Part shown: positions 1 to 14,500 of the stretch, in pieces
Numbering within the stretch: the first letter of the stretch is position 1
Layout: every line of letters begins with the position of its first letter
Source of the DNA: Taenia hydatigena
Taxonomy: Eukaryota > Platyhelminthes > Cestoda > Cyclophyllidea > Taeniidae
Length of the DNA stretch: 64,000 bases
Direction of reading: 5' to 3'
NCBI GenBank assembly: GCA_036345935.2
Contig: JADWOT020001221.1
Coordinates: forward strand, 94,472 to 158,471
Program-made: the position numbers and the translations under genes
The notes under the pieces: generated by a model
Told to the model about the DNA's origin: nothing
Database searches by the model: none
What the model saw: the letters and a program-made list of their open reading frames with translations, nothing else

Positions 1-189
1 TTAGTAAACTTTAATTCAGAATACATAGTGGCTTTCCTGAACAGGAGGCCTGCGTGGCAATCAGTAACAAATTCACCACTCGCTCCGTCGAGTAAGTGTA
101 GGGATGTTTTTATTTATTACAAAGAAGGCGATGTCGTGGCCATAAGTGATAGCAATTTGCATGAAATCCTTAACATCCCCAATCTATAG
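1..189 (+). CDS. Possible 3' end of a gene cut by the window edge, unrecognised
   Basis: Frame 1 is open from the first base to a TAG at 187-189, giving 62 residues with no start codon of its own. If real, it is the last part of a gene whose body lies left of the window. The residues are mixed, with no obvious membrane segment; a typical stretch is DVFIYYKEGDVVAISDSN. A GTAAGT donor-like site occurs inside the frame at 92-97, so the true exon could end there. No family was recognised. An open frame this long at one edge is not rare by chance in six frames, so confidence is low. Confidence 0.25.
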   Translation, partial: LVNFNSEYIVAFLNRRPAWQSVTNSPLAPSSKCRDVFIYYKEGDVVAISDSNLHEILNIPNL

Positions 190-3100
190 ACGCAAAACTT
201 TAGCTAGAGACTCATTAAGATATTCCATGGAAAGCATTTAGCGCTAACGGGGTGGGCTGAATTTGAGCTCTACCAAACTGCTGTGCTTTAATCTATCAAG
301 GTAACATTACATAATGATGTTAACAATCTTGACCGTAGAGATTATGGGTTATATAGAGGTAAAGTCTCGGGGACGTTAGAGTTGAGTCAGCATAGAGAAA
401 TTCGCGACCGTGCTTCACAGCGTTCATATCCGAGTCTGAGTATTTGGTCTCAGATTCAGCATGTCTAAGCGACAACCACCATCTGTGTTTTTGAGGAGCT
501 ACGTTTAAGTGTAGACTATTCATTAACGGTTCTATTTAGCAGCAAACTTGTTAGCTCATCCGTCTGCTTACGTCGAGTCAGTAAACGTTGATTGGCTTCC
601 TTAGGGTAAGCTATAAAATCGCCAACTTAAGCCAGATACGAACTAAGCTTGACATTTGCTATTGCGTTTCAGTAAATAAAGACAAACTAAAAGAACTAGC
701 CAAATGAAAAACTAAAGCTGTAGTTTCGCTGATTTCATCGTATTTAAGTCAAAAGCAAGTCTGCCTTACATGTACTAGATAAAATAGACCAACAATTTTA
801 AGCACTGAACATAGACTAAAAATGTTAGTCAGGTCTTCAAGAGAGGCATGACCTTGCTGTCTACACTAAGATGAGGTGCATTAAAAGCTGCTACTTGGAT
901 TTCAATTAGGATTTGCAATGAAACAACGCTGTCTTTAAATACAATCCACGCAGAAGATGCAGAAATTAATGGCGGACACTAGCGTCAGCACGTTGGATGA
1001 AGCACAAATTATATCTATTCTTAATGCTGCTTTTGAAATCACAACCAATATACACTGTTTTTTAGCTACGCCTGGTGAAAGCGAGGGCTTCATAAAATCA
1101 TTTAAATGGTGAGATGCAAATCATTGCGGCGCAAAATTGACCTAGAATAACGCGGAGGAGGGAGACAATTTTTGAAGGAGAAGTTTATATTGAAGGGAGA
1201 ACAAGATAACACCTATGATGAGACACGGGTAGAATGCTAGTCATATTCGAGAAGCTAACCAACCACTTATACTTCATCTATTTCGTTCTAAGACTCATTC
1301 TGATTAACTGCGCTTGCGATGCTTTTCCAGAACTAATCATATACCATAAAGTTGGGCTGGAAAGAATAGGGGCTTTTATTGAAGGCAAAATAGGTAAGCT
1401 GTAAGAAAAAAAAGGCGGAGTCCTACAACTTGAAATGAAACGTCTATTTTCTAATATCGACGCAGCGAAACCCGCCTTGATACTCATTTGCCTAGCAATG
1501 GTACAGACCACTTGCAGTGTGGCAAAGTTTGAAGGAATTATTTGGAAACTGTTATACTTCTAAACTGTCATTATTTTGTCATTGAATAAATTAACACACG
1601 ACAAAACCCATCATTCCCAGATTAGAAGCACGTAGAAATTTCGTCAAAATTTTCCTCGTCCTACATAGCGGTGGTCCTAGACACAATTTGTGCCGGTTCA
1701 TCTAACATCAAAGGAGAGGTCATAAATTCACTCAACGATCTATTGATTGAGGCTATCTTTAAAAATTAGTGGTTTTGTCTCCATGGAACAGGATAATGTT
1801 AGCCTAAGGGAAATAAGCAGTTAATATTTCAAAAGACTCGACTCATTTCACAAAAACTCTCATCCAAGACCGGCAGTGTTATATACCTCGAAACTACAAG
1901 TTTCGTCAAAACCTAATTTTCGGTGGCCGCCTGTATCAAAATCAACAGCATTTGGAAGTGGTGCCCTTTTGGCTTGCATCGACTAACAGCGCTCCGACTT
2001 TTACTTTAAATGAGGTCATCGACACTGCATAGTATGAACAGTTAACATTTGAGGTGGATTGCGGTACAAGTTAGGCCTAGCTGCAACACACTAATCGCAT
2101 TTTTTATTCACGGTACTTGCGTGACACCTCTGGATAACCTGTATCAGCTCCCTTTGAAGGTGTTTAAGATCAGGCGTCGTGCTAAGTGGTCATCGTTGTT
2201 GGCCATCTCCGTATTTTCCCTTGGAGTTCCAGAGAAATTTGAGACTTTACAAGGGTTAGTGTGACAGTCACACTCAAGCAGCATTAATTTGGCCATATAA
2301 TATTGACTTTGGAGGTTGTGGTAACCCTTCTGACCAAGAGATTAGTGTTACGAAAGTGTTGCACGCTAGTAAAAAAATGAACCCCTTTCCAGCATAACTA
2401 GTGTTACGTTTTAACGAATCCTCTACCATTCAATCGATTTAGTAAGTTTAACTGGATTATTTCATTGATAACAATGAGATGGGCCTTAAAGTCAGAGGTG
2501 ATGGCCATTTGCTTGGCATTCTCAACATAAAATCTGCGGTTATTCGAGTTTAGCTAGAGTCCCGTCTGGATGTCTCATGACAAATATTCACTGCTAGCAT
2601 GGTTCGGATGATATTGATTACTGGCGACCAGCTGAGTCTTTATCCGTCATTGTGGTATGACATCACATTAGGTATTAATCATGCCTGCAGTGATTTTTGG
2701 ACTATCCCTCTGAGGTCAGGGGGGTCGGACCTAAGTCGGATTAGCAAATTTCGCGACTGCACCTAATGGCACGCACAGACACGACCTATGTCATTATGTA
2801 CTAAGGTACAGTTCATTGTTACCTGTTCAAGCATGACTGGATTCAGTTGCTTCCTTGCAAATACATCCCTGTGCTTGTGCTGATTTGACGAAACATAGTT
2901 TGGTTTTTTTGGAATCAGCTAGATAATCGTCACTTTAGGCAAAACATGGATTAAGCCTAGCGTCTGCAGCTGCTTTTTGGCAAACAATGAAAAGGTAGAG
3001 AAACTAGTTGCTTGAATTACAACTAATTGCGGTTTGTTTGCCTTCGCTGTATTTATACGAAGACAATGTCTGTTTTAAATATTTAGGAACAGATGTGTGA

Positions 3101-5185
3101 GATGGACATGTCGAAATATTTTGCGCATAAAATTCGCCTAGACTGCTAGTTGGGTATCTAAAGAGCACGAGCATAATGCTAATTGGTATTCAAGGAGTCA
3201 CACTGACGTGCAACCCAATGAGCCGCGTATGCTTTGCTGTTATATTCACTTCAATATATATGTTTGTGTTTTTTCGTAAGACTACTCGCGCCCTGCCAAG
3301 TTGGTCTGGGCAGTAAATTGATTTGTACTGGAATAAGAATAGGTGAGCTTTAAAGAAAGGGCTGGATTAAAGTCATAATGCGCCTCATAAAACGACTGTT
3401 TTCCAAAATCAAAGCAAAGAAACACGTATTGATGCTCATTTATCAAACAGCAATTTAGCACACTCAGAGAACAATAGGATCATATTTTTCAATGCCAAAC
3501 TAGGTAACTTACCAGGAATTTTATCGTTGCTGAAATAAAGGCCTGTAAAAGCTTCATTAGGGAAATAATCCGCAAAATACTATGCATCGGTGCCTCTGCG
3601 AGACAGGGTAGCACTAGCACTAGAGGGAATTCGTAGCTAATGTTCATGGTCAGCGCAAGCCATTTTATATGAACTCATCTAAAATTGGTGTTATTGCACA
3701 TTTTAAAACTGTTAGAAATCACTTTAGCACCTGTGGTCACCTGTGCCACCATCAACAACGGTTCAATGTAGCGATCTCTTGAAATGCAAAACAAAAAGTG
3801 CTTCAATCTCCATTTTAACTGAGTTCAACACCACATGATATTTGGGAAACGTCAAAGTGCATATTAGGCGTTTTAGCGATTACGGCACTCGTGTAACACT
3901 TCTGGGTGGCCTACATCAGCCTTTGTTTTGCAACGTGATCCGCTTTTCTTTTTGCGAAGTGAACTGCTACTATCTTCAGTGAGTAGCAAGAATCGCTTAC
4001 AAAAAGTACATGCTGGTTAAAAGGTGACCCATTCCTTCCGCCCTTCGATCGATTGTCTCGATCGTTGCTATATTTTACACCACAAAATGTCAGGAGTTAT
4101 GGGTCGACTCTTAAACAGATCTGAAGCATGCCACTCTGGGACACCTTGATGCAGGCTACTTAGACGCAAGTGATGGAGGGTATCTTGAAAGTCATGCACA
4201 TAGGACTAGACTGATAGGAATGTTAAACATGCGTTCTGCAAGACAACTTCCTGTTTGATCAAATTTACTTTAGCAAATCCAGATGCTAGCTTTTAGAAAA
4301 ATAGTGCATTATGACTTATGAGGAAAGTCATGGCTTTGATAAAAGTTGCGATCTATCAATCCCTCCAACTGAAAGCGATCAAATGGCCACGAAAAGCAAC
4401 AGTAAAAAATGCAGGCTGACTTGGCAACAAATAATAGGTAGCTGCGCAGAACTTCTCTGAAAAAAAACAATCATCAGAACCATTTGTCATCCATTTTTAA
4501 CGAGATATGAACTGATGCGTACTATGCGCCCACGAAAGCACTTGTCTTTAAAAGCAATGATCAAGCCTTGTCTACCTTTATTTTCAGATGCATGTTCAGA
4601 GCCCACTGCACATGCTGTCTTGTAGGCGTTAGAAACTATTGCCAGGAGGTGGTGAAGGATATTAATTAAAACTCGCGAATGCATTTTTAGAGGAATGTGG
4701 GGAGAGGACAGAGGATCCTATTACTATTCAGTTCCGCGACAGTTTAAAACGCAAGAAATAATATAATCACTAGTGATTACAACAAGGTTTTATTCCAAAT
4801 GAATAACTAGCTCTGACTCCTCTGTATTTAAGTCGTAATTACCTTTTTGAAGGAACAAACTCGGTTTGATTATATATCATAATATATGGCCACGCAATCG
4901 TAAATTTTATTCCACCACATCTAAGTCTGTGCCATTCGAATGCTTCGTATTCATGCTACTTTTGTGGCGTGGGCCAGATGGAATTGCTATAATATACCTG
5001 TTTGCGCCATAGCCATAGAACTGATCATTACTACTCCTCTTTAGCCCAGACCCCGCCTCCACAGCATTTTGCTTACTGTATATCCTTATAATTTTTTTGG
5101 AAACAATGGTAAGACAATGCTTCTGTTGAATATCGCAAGTAACTAGTCTTCACTGTTTATTAGTGTTTGTCGCTGTTCATCAGTA
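190..5185. other. Intergenic, no gene seen
   Basis: Short open frames occur on both strands but none shows a recognisable domain or a convincing exon chain. The only structured element noticed is one copy of an old dispersed repeat at about 2,520-2,760, listed separately. No tRNA, rRNA or tandem array was seen. Confidence 0.5.
2520..2760 (+). repeat. Old dispersed repeat, copy 1
   Basis: This stretch shares ordered blocks with 44,402-44,650. A block beginning TTTAGCTAGAG and ending CATGA (2,549-2,580) recurs at 44,431-44,462. A second block, TGAGGTCAGGGG at 2,711, recurs at 44,597. The two blocks are 162 bases apart here and 166 apart in the other copy, so the match is collinear and not a chance word. 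A third patch (TAGCAAAT followed by GCACC) continues the match. The copies are clearly diverged. The element family was not identified. Confidence 0.5.
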
Positions 5186-5413
5186 TTGTTTTTAAAGATT
5201 ACAAGCAAATTAGATTTGCTTTTATATAATCAAGCAGCTGCTCTCAAGTCCTTGGCAATAATTGCAATGGCAGAGGTGCCAGTTGATGGTTCGGTTTTCT
5301 GCAAGGAAACCTCCATTTTGGTGCCAAGGGATATTATACCGACATTTAGTGCAATGGAAGCAAATATTTTTCTAATTGGAAGAGCAATCACTCGTTATTT
5401 TGTCGAACTATGA
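5186..5413 (+). CDS. Unrecognised open frame, possible exon or small relic
   Basis: A frame of about 75 codons ends with TGA at 5,411-5,413. It is preceded by a T-rich stretch ending in AAAG, which could serve as a splice acceptor. The middle reads smoothly (AIIAMAEVPVDGSVFCKE), but I recognise no family. The listed start is a TTG, so this would be an internal or terminal exon and not a complete gene. There is no supporting neighbour exon, so it may be chance. Confidence 0.15.
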   Translation: MFLKITSKLDLLLYNQAAALKSLAIIAMAEVPVDGSVFCKETSILVPRDIIPTFSAMEANIFLIGRAITRYFVEL

Positions 5414-8400
5414 CTGATAGTCTTCACGCTGAATGAATTTAGACGAAGCCAGCTGTCGTTGGATAAGCCATCGGCGATCTCGGGGATGTCCCTATAATGT
5501 TAGTGATAAGACTCAACTTTTAGACAAGGCTGCAGACCATGCTGCAAGCTAAGGTAATTTTGCAGTCTTTTGGTTCCCCTTGATGACCAGATGTCATGCC
5601 TACTTCAACAGGCTTTGCTTCATTTTCTGCGCCACTGCTGTGGATTCTGCAATGGAAAGGTGTCGCATTAAGCCTTTCTAGATGATTGGACTCACGATGC
5701 TGCAGATTTATTATGGATCACTGGGATATCAAAGTGCATAAAAGTGCAGCTTGTCAATCCCAAGTGACAGTTTACCGGGAAAATTTGGTCAAATCGTTCT
5801 CACCACCATCTCTCCTAATCTCGACTATTGACTGCTATTTTTAGCTCTCCTTGCCACTCGTTCATCAAGGCTTTGCTTTCTATCATCCAAACTGTGAAGG
5901 TCGAGAGTCAAAGAGATCTCTGCCAATTTTTAATAAGCACGCCTTCCTAAGGCTTCTCTTTGAGCAGTACTGATTTTCTGCACATGAATGAAGTAAGTGT
6001 TGTCAAATCCCTCATTTTACGAATGCCCTGTTTTGTAGTTTTTTATCAAGCCTGCTAAAATATATCATTGCTTGCCCAGAAATCAGCTCTCGCGCACTGC
6101 GCTTGGAAGTGACTTCGAGAAATTGATGCAGAAGGAAGTACACTTATTTTAAACTTCAGATCCAGAAAATCAATGCTATTTAGCAGCATAGCGGCAGGGC
6201 TAACCACGGCTCATCTTGTCTTGACATTAGTTACATCCATTTCCTTATCTTTTCCGGCAATAAGGGTAACTGGACGTGTTCGAGGTCTCGTTATCTACGC
6301 AACTAATTCTATGGCTCACTTCTACTCCTTGATGCTGCTTCGCGCATAAGCGCAGGCCCATCAAATTGTTGTCAAGCCCTCCTAATGAACTGGTAATTCA
6401 TTTCGGTTGCCAAACTTTATTGCTCATGCATAATGCATGGGTATGGTCCGCGACAAATGAAGCAGCAACTTAGATAAAGGAAACGCTTTAATTATTTTTA
6501 ACGATTACTGTTACGTTAGTTTGCTGCGACGACTCTTAGCATGACTCCTGCATTCCTTAGTGCTCTTCCATTCCTGCTTTTATTTTTTTCTCCGAATTTC
6601 ACACTGCGCTGTATCAGAGGTTTCCGATTTTACAGCCATTACAGGAAGATTATCGAAATCACCCCATTGTTACGTGAAGCGAATTGAGTAAGCACTATAT
6701 TTAAACCCATTAATTAATTTACATGGCCATACAAAACAAAAAAGCTATTCCTTTTGCGATGGTCTTGCGTTTTGACATCACATCGCTGGCCTGGCAAATT
6801 AACCTCCTCAGCGTTTTGTACATACCGCATCAATTTATGGCACACTAACAGAGTAGATCCATACACACAGATGCACAATCATTTTAGCTTGACCAAAATT
6901 TGTGCGGTGCGGACGAATTACGCCAGCATGTGTCCTAATAATGGTGTGGAGGTACGTGCTCATCTCGTTGACAGTAGTTGTGGATGCAGAAATGCGGATT
7001 TGGCCTAAGCACTGGCAGAACCTATGCGAGATCGAGTGTGGCTCTTTGTACCTGTAAGTTACAAGCAGAGTAGATTGCTGTGCAGATAGCACCAATTCAT
7101 ATGCTCAATGTCAATGCAATATAAAGAAGTGTATACGGGCATGTAATCCTAATGCATCAAAAAAGTGTACATAATTAGTTCCATCACATAGACTATTTCT
7201 GTTCCGAAGTCGACATATTTCTTCACGAAAACAGACAATAAAGTATGATCATCTTGTTTTATATGAAGTCGGTGCATTTTAATGCCAAGGAAGGACACAT
7301 AAGTGCACACCAACAACTCTCGCACCCAGCAAGATATTATGACACCGGATTGCAGCTGACTGGCTTACGTAAAGACTAGCGCCGCGACGATAGTTGGGAT
7401 CACTAGCGATTCATTTGTCCCTTCACTATTCCATTAAGCTAGACTTAAAGGACTATAAGGTGATTTCTACACATGGAGGTGATAAGGCCACATAGCATGC
7501 AGCATAAAGTGCTCATGGCGCAACGCCAAAATCCATAGATCTTTACCATACATGAACCACTTTTTGCTGGAAATTATTTCCCCTAGGGTAGAAGCGTGAA
7601 CAAATGGGTAAACACAGGTAAATAAGGCAAGAAAAATGAAGTCTCGCTTGTACCATGAGTAGAAGGCATGCAGTGCTGTTAATAACCACTTTATAATTAT
7701 TTTGTGCCTTTTTTTGAAAGTTATGGCTATTGTTTGAAGGCAGGAAGAGTCGAAAAATGGCGAAATTAATGTCCCAAACAAGTGAGCCAGCGAATGGACT
7801 GATTGAACTCGAAGCAATTTCACCCAAGGCTATAACCAGGTAACACTCGTAATAAGATGTAACTTATGGATATTGGTCAGATTTATGAGATGGCTGTGCC
7901 TGGAGTGCACTCGTAAATTTTATCGGCAAAAGGTTAAGAATGGGCAAGATGTGTACCCATGCTTATCCCTGTACGAGCAATGGTGTCATTGATTTAAAAT
8001 TTAACAAAATTTAGTGAAGTTCTAAATAGTTTGTTTTGGCACAGATTCGCATCAAAAGTGCTGTTTTTGCTCATCCCATCGCACGCTGAATGTAAGCCTG
8101 GTTTATCTTCATAAAAGCTCTTCTTTCTGCATCGTCTACACCGCAGGACTTTTAGATGCGGCGAAATTGGTAAGCTGTTGATATCTGACGAATCTCTTAT
8201 CAGACGCTTTTTTCAAGCCCTTCTTTTTCACAAAATTACTTTCCTACAACTACTTGCGGCAGATTTTATTTTGGCAGCCTAAATGCCATTGGTGTTAGAC
8301 ATGCGCGAAGGGTTGCATCTTCTTTTCATCAACACAGAAAAAAGTATCCATTACTGCCCATGTTACACAGAAGCTGTGCGGTCAATGTCTGGAAAATTCA

Positions 8401-11250
8401 TTGAAAAGAACGAATGTTGGGTAGGAAAACGTGAGAGAAGCAAGGGAGCAGGAAAATCGTGTCGCCACTTTTACTGTCAGCGTGCCAGTGTGACTTAGTC
8501 AACATATTTAATCAAGCGCTTGGGCATTTTTCAGTCAGCTGCTGGTCACTCTCAGATTGCAGTTGCGAAGCACGCAAACAGTGGGAGGCAGATGTTGCTT
8601 ATACAGCCAAATTGCCTTGATTCTATGCTGTATTGGGTGCAAGGATATAGAGAGAAAATGGTTTGGAGCACGTGGACAACATAGGAGTAGGAGGTTAGTG
8701 TTGAACTGACAGACAAGCTTATTGTTCCTTTGGGAAAGGGTGGGAATTGCCGAACAATTGTAAAGGAATAGCTGAAGCTCTCCTGATTTGTCGTTGGATA
8801 GTAAATTATTTTAACGGAGGAGTCACGGCGAGTGAGGTCTAACTTGTTAGAGACAATTGGGAAATCCCACTAAGCACTTGGCCTTACATGGTGCCAAAGT
8901 CATAGCACTTTTCCCAAGGAACATTTTATGGTTGGCATATGAACATCTGTCATTGGCGGTAGATGTTGGTTTTGCGTGCAAGATTTGTCGGTGCAGTGCA
9001 TCTGTGTTGGAATAGTCAGCTTCGCAAGGATCGTGGATCATGGTTTCTACTTATGAGCGACCTTACATCATGCATTTGTGGTGCATGATTTGAGCCTAGA
9101 AGCAGGGAGATCAGAGCACATATCACTAAGCCCGATGCAATTTGTGATAGCAGATTTGAAACACCAGCAGTCTAACCATACGAACCACTGAAGCGTGGTT
9201 GACGTAATAATTAGTTAAGCAGCGTCGCAGTTGCGATTTATAGGCTCGGTAGCATAATTGTGCCGATTCTATTGTTAATAGCAAGCACGGATATTTTAAT
9301 TATGCTTTGTATTTGAGTATATCATGCACCACATTTCGACAACCAGGATGCTGGCTATTCGTGAAGCTTTCTGGTGATCAAGTGCCACTTCCCCAGCGAG
9401 AACCGAAAGGCGATAGCTACGGGAACACCAAGCAATTCTAAAAAAGAAACGTTCCTAAGGGACAGCAACAGCACTTATGCAATTAAGAAAAATTAAATGA
9501 TTTATTTGCCTTGCAATTAGCAGCTTTCTAATATATTTACAAAAGCATTTGCATTTTTACCTTTATTCCTACGAGTCTTCAAATGTTCCTCGATTTTGGT
9601 CCCACCAGGACAGAAATTCCATTGTGGCAGATATATTTGAGGGATGGGCAGGATATTCTGGCAACGCCAATCTAGGTATGCTTTAAAAACTTTGTTTCAA
9701 AACTTTAGAAAGAAGTTATTGCTCACATTTTGCCCTCTGCAATTGCATTGGATGCTTTACATGGGTCCTCGTCGTTGTTGCTCTAAAGCATATTTTTTGC
9801 AGAAAGAGTTTTCTTGGTGTCAGTCACACTTTTGATTGTTCGCTTGCACACTTGAAAAGGATGGCAATACAATTGATGGGATAGAACACATAAGTATATA
9901 AGTGTTTTCTTCACGTAAATTAGCTTTAGCGGCCTTTTATATTCCCCTAACGTATTCACAGTGTAGGATGATCCACCAATTACTGCGCAAATATGCATTG
10001 TTGTGACACCAAGAAGAGGTTACTCGTGCTTAAATAGATCAAATTGTGAGGAGTAGTATACGGTGCCTTAATAATTTATATAATTCCCTTCTTAGTAAAG
10101 GCAGCAACAGGAAACCTGCATCATATGATTAGTAAATCACTTCCATCTCGTTTGTTAAGGGCTGTTACTGTGCCAGCTTAGCAACAAGAACACGAAAACC
10201 GTGCAGTTATTACACATTTTCCTTATTATTAGCAATAGGAAAACAAGGTCGTTCAATTTGAAAACTCTTCATCATTTTTGTTGGCTGCTCCCTTTTCGGA
10301 CATTGTTGCAACCGTGCAGCACTCATTATGCAGATCCGAAATGTGTGCGAAGATGTTTATGCCAACAACGTTGAGATGAGCGATGTCAGCGCAATATTTG
10401 GAAAAGCTGAATTAGTTTATAACGGGTGAGCTATTAGATTACCATCTTTCACGCTGTTTAAAAAAGTCCACCCACGCGAGCAGTTTTGACGCATGGTGAT
10501 GAATGTGACCGCTTATGACTTAGTTGAGGTTATGATCCAAGTTCTGTTTTTGTGGCTGAACCAAACCATTTGCTTCTCATTATAACCTAATCGGATACGA
10601 CAGTCACTAAGGTACACAGGCGCACTTGCAGTCAAGCGTGGCTACACTGTGAAAGAAGAGGCCTTGAAATGGAGGTAGTTTAGATTGAAGTGCTGGTACT
10701 CAAAGTGGTGGGTCCACTGAATTTATTCTCGCAATACAAGCGCATCCTAAGAATTAAACGGTGGGACTTCGCTGTCACACTGCATGCTTTATGCGCATTT
10801 ATATAAATATGGCTATAATACGCTTGGAACGAAACCATTAAAAGGGCCTTCAATTAACTTTATTTAACTTAAAATGATTCCATTGCGTTGGTTAAAAGGA
10901 ACCCCTAAGTCATTGTTCAGGTTTGCTGAGAAGCAAGAAGGTACTTTGAGTTCACAAACCTACCGATAAAACCAAAAGTCCGCCGCTTTCGAATTTCGGT
11001 TGGAGGCAGGTTTGATTGCAGATTTAACACAGTTCCTCAAATCATCTAATTAAGCAGCCGAAGACTTGTTACCGAATCGCACGATTAAGCTAACATTATT
11101 TCCTCAACTAATCTTGCTATTTGGCGATTCATTTTGACAAATCTGCCACATCTAATTGGACCGCGATGTAACGTTCACAAGCCACTCACTAACGCAAGGT
11201 CACGGTATGCTGCAAACAATGGCGACCAGAGGCTCGTCATGCAAATGGAT
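5414..11250. other. Intergenic, no gene seen
   Basis: Overlapping short frames on both strands (for example around 6,750-7,100 and 7,470-7,830) contradict each other and show no domain. No repeat or RNA gene was recognised by eye. Confidence 0.5.
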
Positions 11251-11313
11251 TTCTTAATGGTACACATGTAACAGAAACACTTGAAATGATGGAAAATAGA
11301 TTGTCAGTGATAA

Positions 11314-11515
11314 AGATGACAGATGCTGATAAACACATTCAGCTTGGAGTTAAACAAGAGACCAGAGGCAGTTCAGGATTACATTGATAATCTTCGATTG
11401 CATTCCCATGCTAGCAATTCATTATGCTAAAATAGTGACTCAGGCATTGATGGTTGGGTAAAGAAATGGTCTTGTCGCGCATTTGCAGGGACTTTTGCTA
11501 TTAAATGTGCGCGAG
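11314..11515 (+). mobile_element. Degenerate LTR-retrotransposon Gag-like fragment
   Basis: The frame containing 11,338-11,427 reads FSLELNKRPEAVQDYIDNLR. This resembles the Gag segment of Ty3/gypsy elements, in which a run of the type P-E-S-V-x-D-Y-I-x-x-L follows a short helix. The same frame has a TAA at 11,428-11,430 and then continues with GWVKKWSCRAFAGTF, which could be the downstream helix that usually reads like L-R-x-F-x-x-G-L. In-frame stops on both sides and the lack of LTRs or a neighbouring pol show a dead fragment. The family call rests on one short motif and could be wrong. Confidence 0.35.
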
Positions 11516-11519
11516 AATC

Positions 11520-14500
11520 GCATGGCTGTGTTCGTCATTACAATCAGAATAGGTGGGATTTTATCAAATCTATGCATTTGCCACTTCCTCATTAAACTAA
11601 AGTACAGCCTTTTGTGGTGCCACTTGTAAGGACCCGTGCCAGATCAGAATTCAGAACTCTTAACATTAAACAACACACGGTGTTAAATGGTGGAATTATG
11701 GGTTTGAACAATGCAAGTTACGAAGTACAATGCATTTCATTTAGCCCAGTTTAAATGCTGTAGTAGTGGCACAGAATGGTAGGATGTATAATCGTGTATA
11801 CATGCATAAACATCTGGTACGGGGATGGAGGTGAGAAGAGTTGGTAATCTCTTATTGTGGATTCGTGGACGGTGGGCCAGTTATGCATACCTCTCGTAGC
11901 ACTAATCCGTTAATGAAATTGTTAGGGCTGACCACCCTTAAATACTGCGACACATGCATTTGAGTCAACCGCGAACATTGAATTTGTGCCGCACCATCAC
12001 TTAGCTCAGGTCAATGTCAAGATGTCTGACGATCGTCCCAGATCGTGGAGAAGTAGTTCAGTAAAAAATTGGGGAAGTCCACCTCTGAACAGACCAACAC
12101 TCGATCTTCGAAAATCCTAAAGGATAAAATATCAGTCCTGTTTGCTTGATTATGCTAAAACAAACAATATTTACCTAAACAATCTCAATTTTATACCAGG
12201 CGAATGTAATTGAGCAAGTAAAGGCAAAAGTCATGGTAGAAAGTTCGCACAGTAATGATACCTCACGATTTACCTAATCAAACAAAGTTAACAACTCTAT
12301 ATAAATATGGCAACTCGAAACAGATTGAAATGCGGCCTTTTTATAGCCCCGTGCGTTACATTGGTTTATTTGAATCATGAATAAAAATCGTGTGCCAAGT
12401 GGACCTTCAATCGTTTGGTCCAGACTTTAGGTTATTCGGTTCTTTCTACATGCCGTGGATCGGAACAAATTGAAATTTCCTTAGTCGTTATTAAGGAGTA
12501 GAATAACCGCAACTGAAAGGGACTCATAATATTCCAGGTAAAGCAGGATGAAAGGATCGCTTTTTGACGGACGGCCCCACCTACTACCTTAAAAAGGTCA
12601 GGGTATTGGGTAGAGGTGTTTGGCTATCCCACCTGATATTCTTGCACGTCTCCGATATTGCACAACTTTTCACAATCTTTCTTGCTAGAAGTACGACTAT
12701 AACAAATAGTCAAAAAGATTGGCTTGACTTACCTTCGGCACTCAGCTTCGATTATAACTGCTAAAGCACATGATATTGCTATTCAACTACTGCAGCATGC
12801 TCAAAAATGGGAATGGTAATAACTGATGGGTCACTTGAAATCAGGTCTGGAGCCTTTATTGTGCAGCGCCAGTGCTTGAAGCTTAGTTAGGATTGTAACT
12901 AATGGGTTGCAAGTGACTTTCCATCCAGCCGTCACCATCTTCTCGAAATCCGCTCAGGCCGCATACTTCAGCCGCCTACTAGTGCCTACAACAGCCACCA
13001 CTTTTATCAAGAACTCAACATCTCATCCTTTGCTTTTCGCTGTAGTTAACTCGTGATCGTGCTTTTGTACTAACCCAATTCATATCACTGAAAAGCTCAT
13101 TTATCCTGCTAATAGGATTTCAACTTTTGGTAGGCATTTTCAGGAGGCCAGCTTCACTGTCATAATCTTGCTCTGACTCAGCGCAGCGACTGCGAAAATC
13201 AAATCCTCTATGTTTTTATGGCCAAATAGAATGAGCGGTGCTTTTAAAGAGATGGCCTTGGATGAGGATGATGCAATGGTTATGGATAGTATGACGTTGG
13301 GGTTTGGCAGGTTAAAGCATAATTATAAAAGTATAAAAGTAATAACTCCATGGTTCAAAGTTTTAAAAGCACTACACAAGCAACGAAAGCACATAGGCTA
13401 ATAAAACGACATGAATAAAATTTCAGCTTGCCTATGCCTTTAAATGATTTTAAATTTACTGCAATGACTTTTGATCGAATCTGGTTTTGATGCAGCTGAT
13501 CGCAACTAGGAGAGCTAGCTCGAGAGAGTATGTGTTTCTTATTCAATGTGCACACTTAGTGGAGCATAAGACAGTGAAATCTCGAATATTATTTGGGAGG
13601 AGGAGAGACCACCAAATAAGCATAACGATGTCTCTACCTTGCAAAAGCAGTTTGCTGCCTTTACCAGCGTCGACGCTCTTATTGCACCTTGAAGAAAGCC
13701 TAGATTAATTTCACTTTCCCATTTACCACTAGTTTTAATCCTCACTTGTCAGTTTAAGGCGCTGCTATCTGGCAGCACCCAAACCTCTTACCAACGCCTC
13801 GATAATCCCAACCGTGTTGCTTTCAGGCGTTATTCTCTATTGTAGACGTAATTCTTCGCAAGATGTAGGCAAACCATTCTAATGCTTTAAGATTGGTCTA
13901 ATGCAGCTTGGCTCAATCTTTACCTGCTTTTTGATAAAGATTAATTTAAAACTTAAAACCTTTGTAGTTATCAAACTAACCTGCAATTTATGAATAGGAG
14001 GATGGGATTTTGCATTCCTTGCCTAGGACTAACGTTCAAAGGTAGCAATGTGAAGATGAAGCCAAAAAAGTGCACTCAGAGAAAGGAAGCAATCTTAATG
14101 GGTAAAGTCATTAATAAGTGCCCAAGTATTTAAGCTTCCTTATGAACACTGCGATCATTCCTTGTTAGATTCGGCATTCAAAACCGAGAAAAAAGGGAGC
14201 AGCAGAATTTTATTCGACCGCTTATTGTTTAAAGGAGACGTTTAAAATGTCCATTTTTCACCTCTATCGTGACACTACACCACGACCGGCATTAATTTCA
14301 TACTAGTCGTAGTTGTGGACTTGTGCGCGCTATATACTTGTAGGCAATGGTTGGAATTATCTTGGAGTGCCAGTTAGCCTGCATGGTGAGACTGAGGGTA
14401 GGAGAATGCGGGTGCGGGAAAGTTGCAATAAAGGGAAAGGCTTCGTCGATCGTGTGCCCTTTGCACCTCTTAATTATATGATCATTCCAATAACAGTGAA

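Noticed and set aside
3360..3580. Two minus-strand mini-exons joined at GTAAGT (3,510) and an AAAACAG acceptor
   Set aside because: Phases can be made to fit but there is no start, no third exon and no domain; this is weaker than the 37-38 kb chain.
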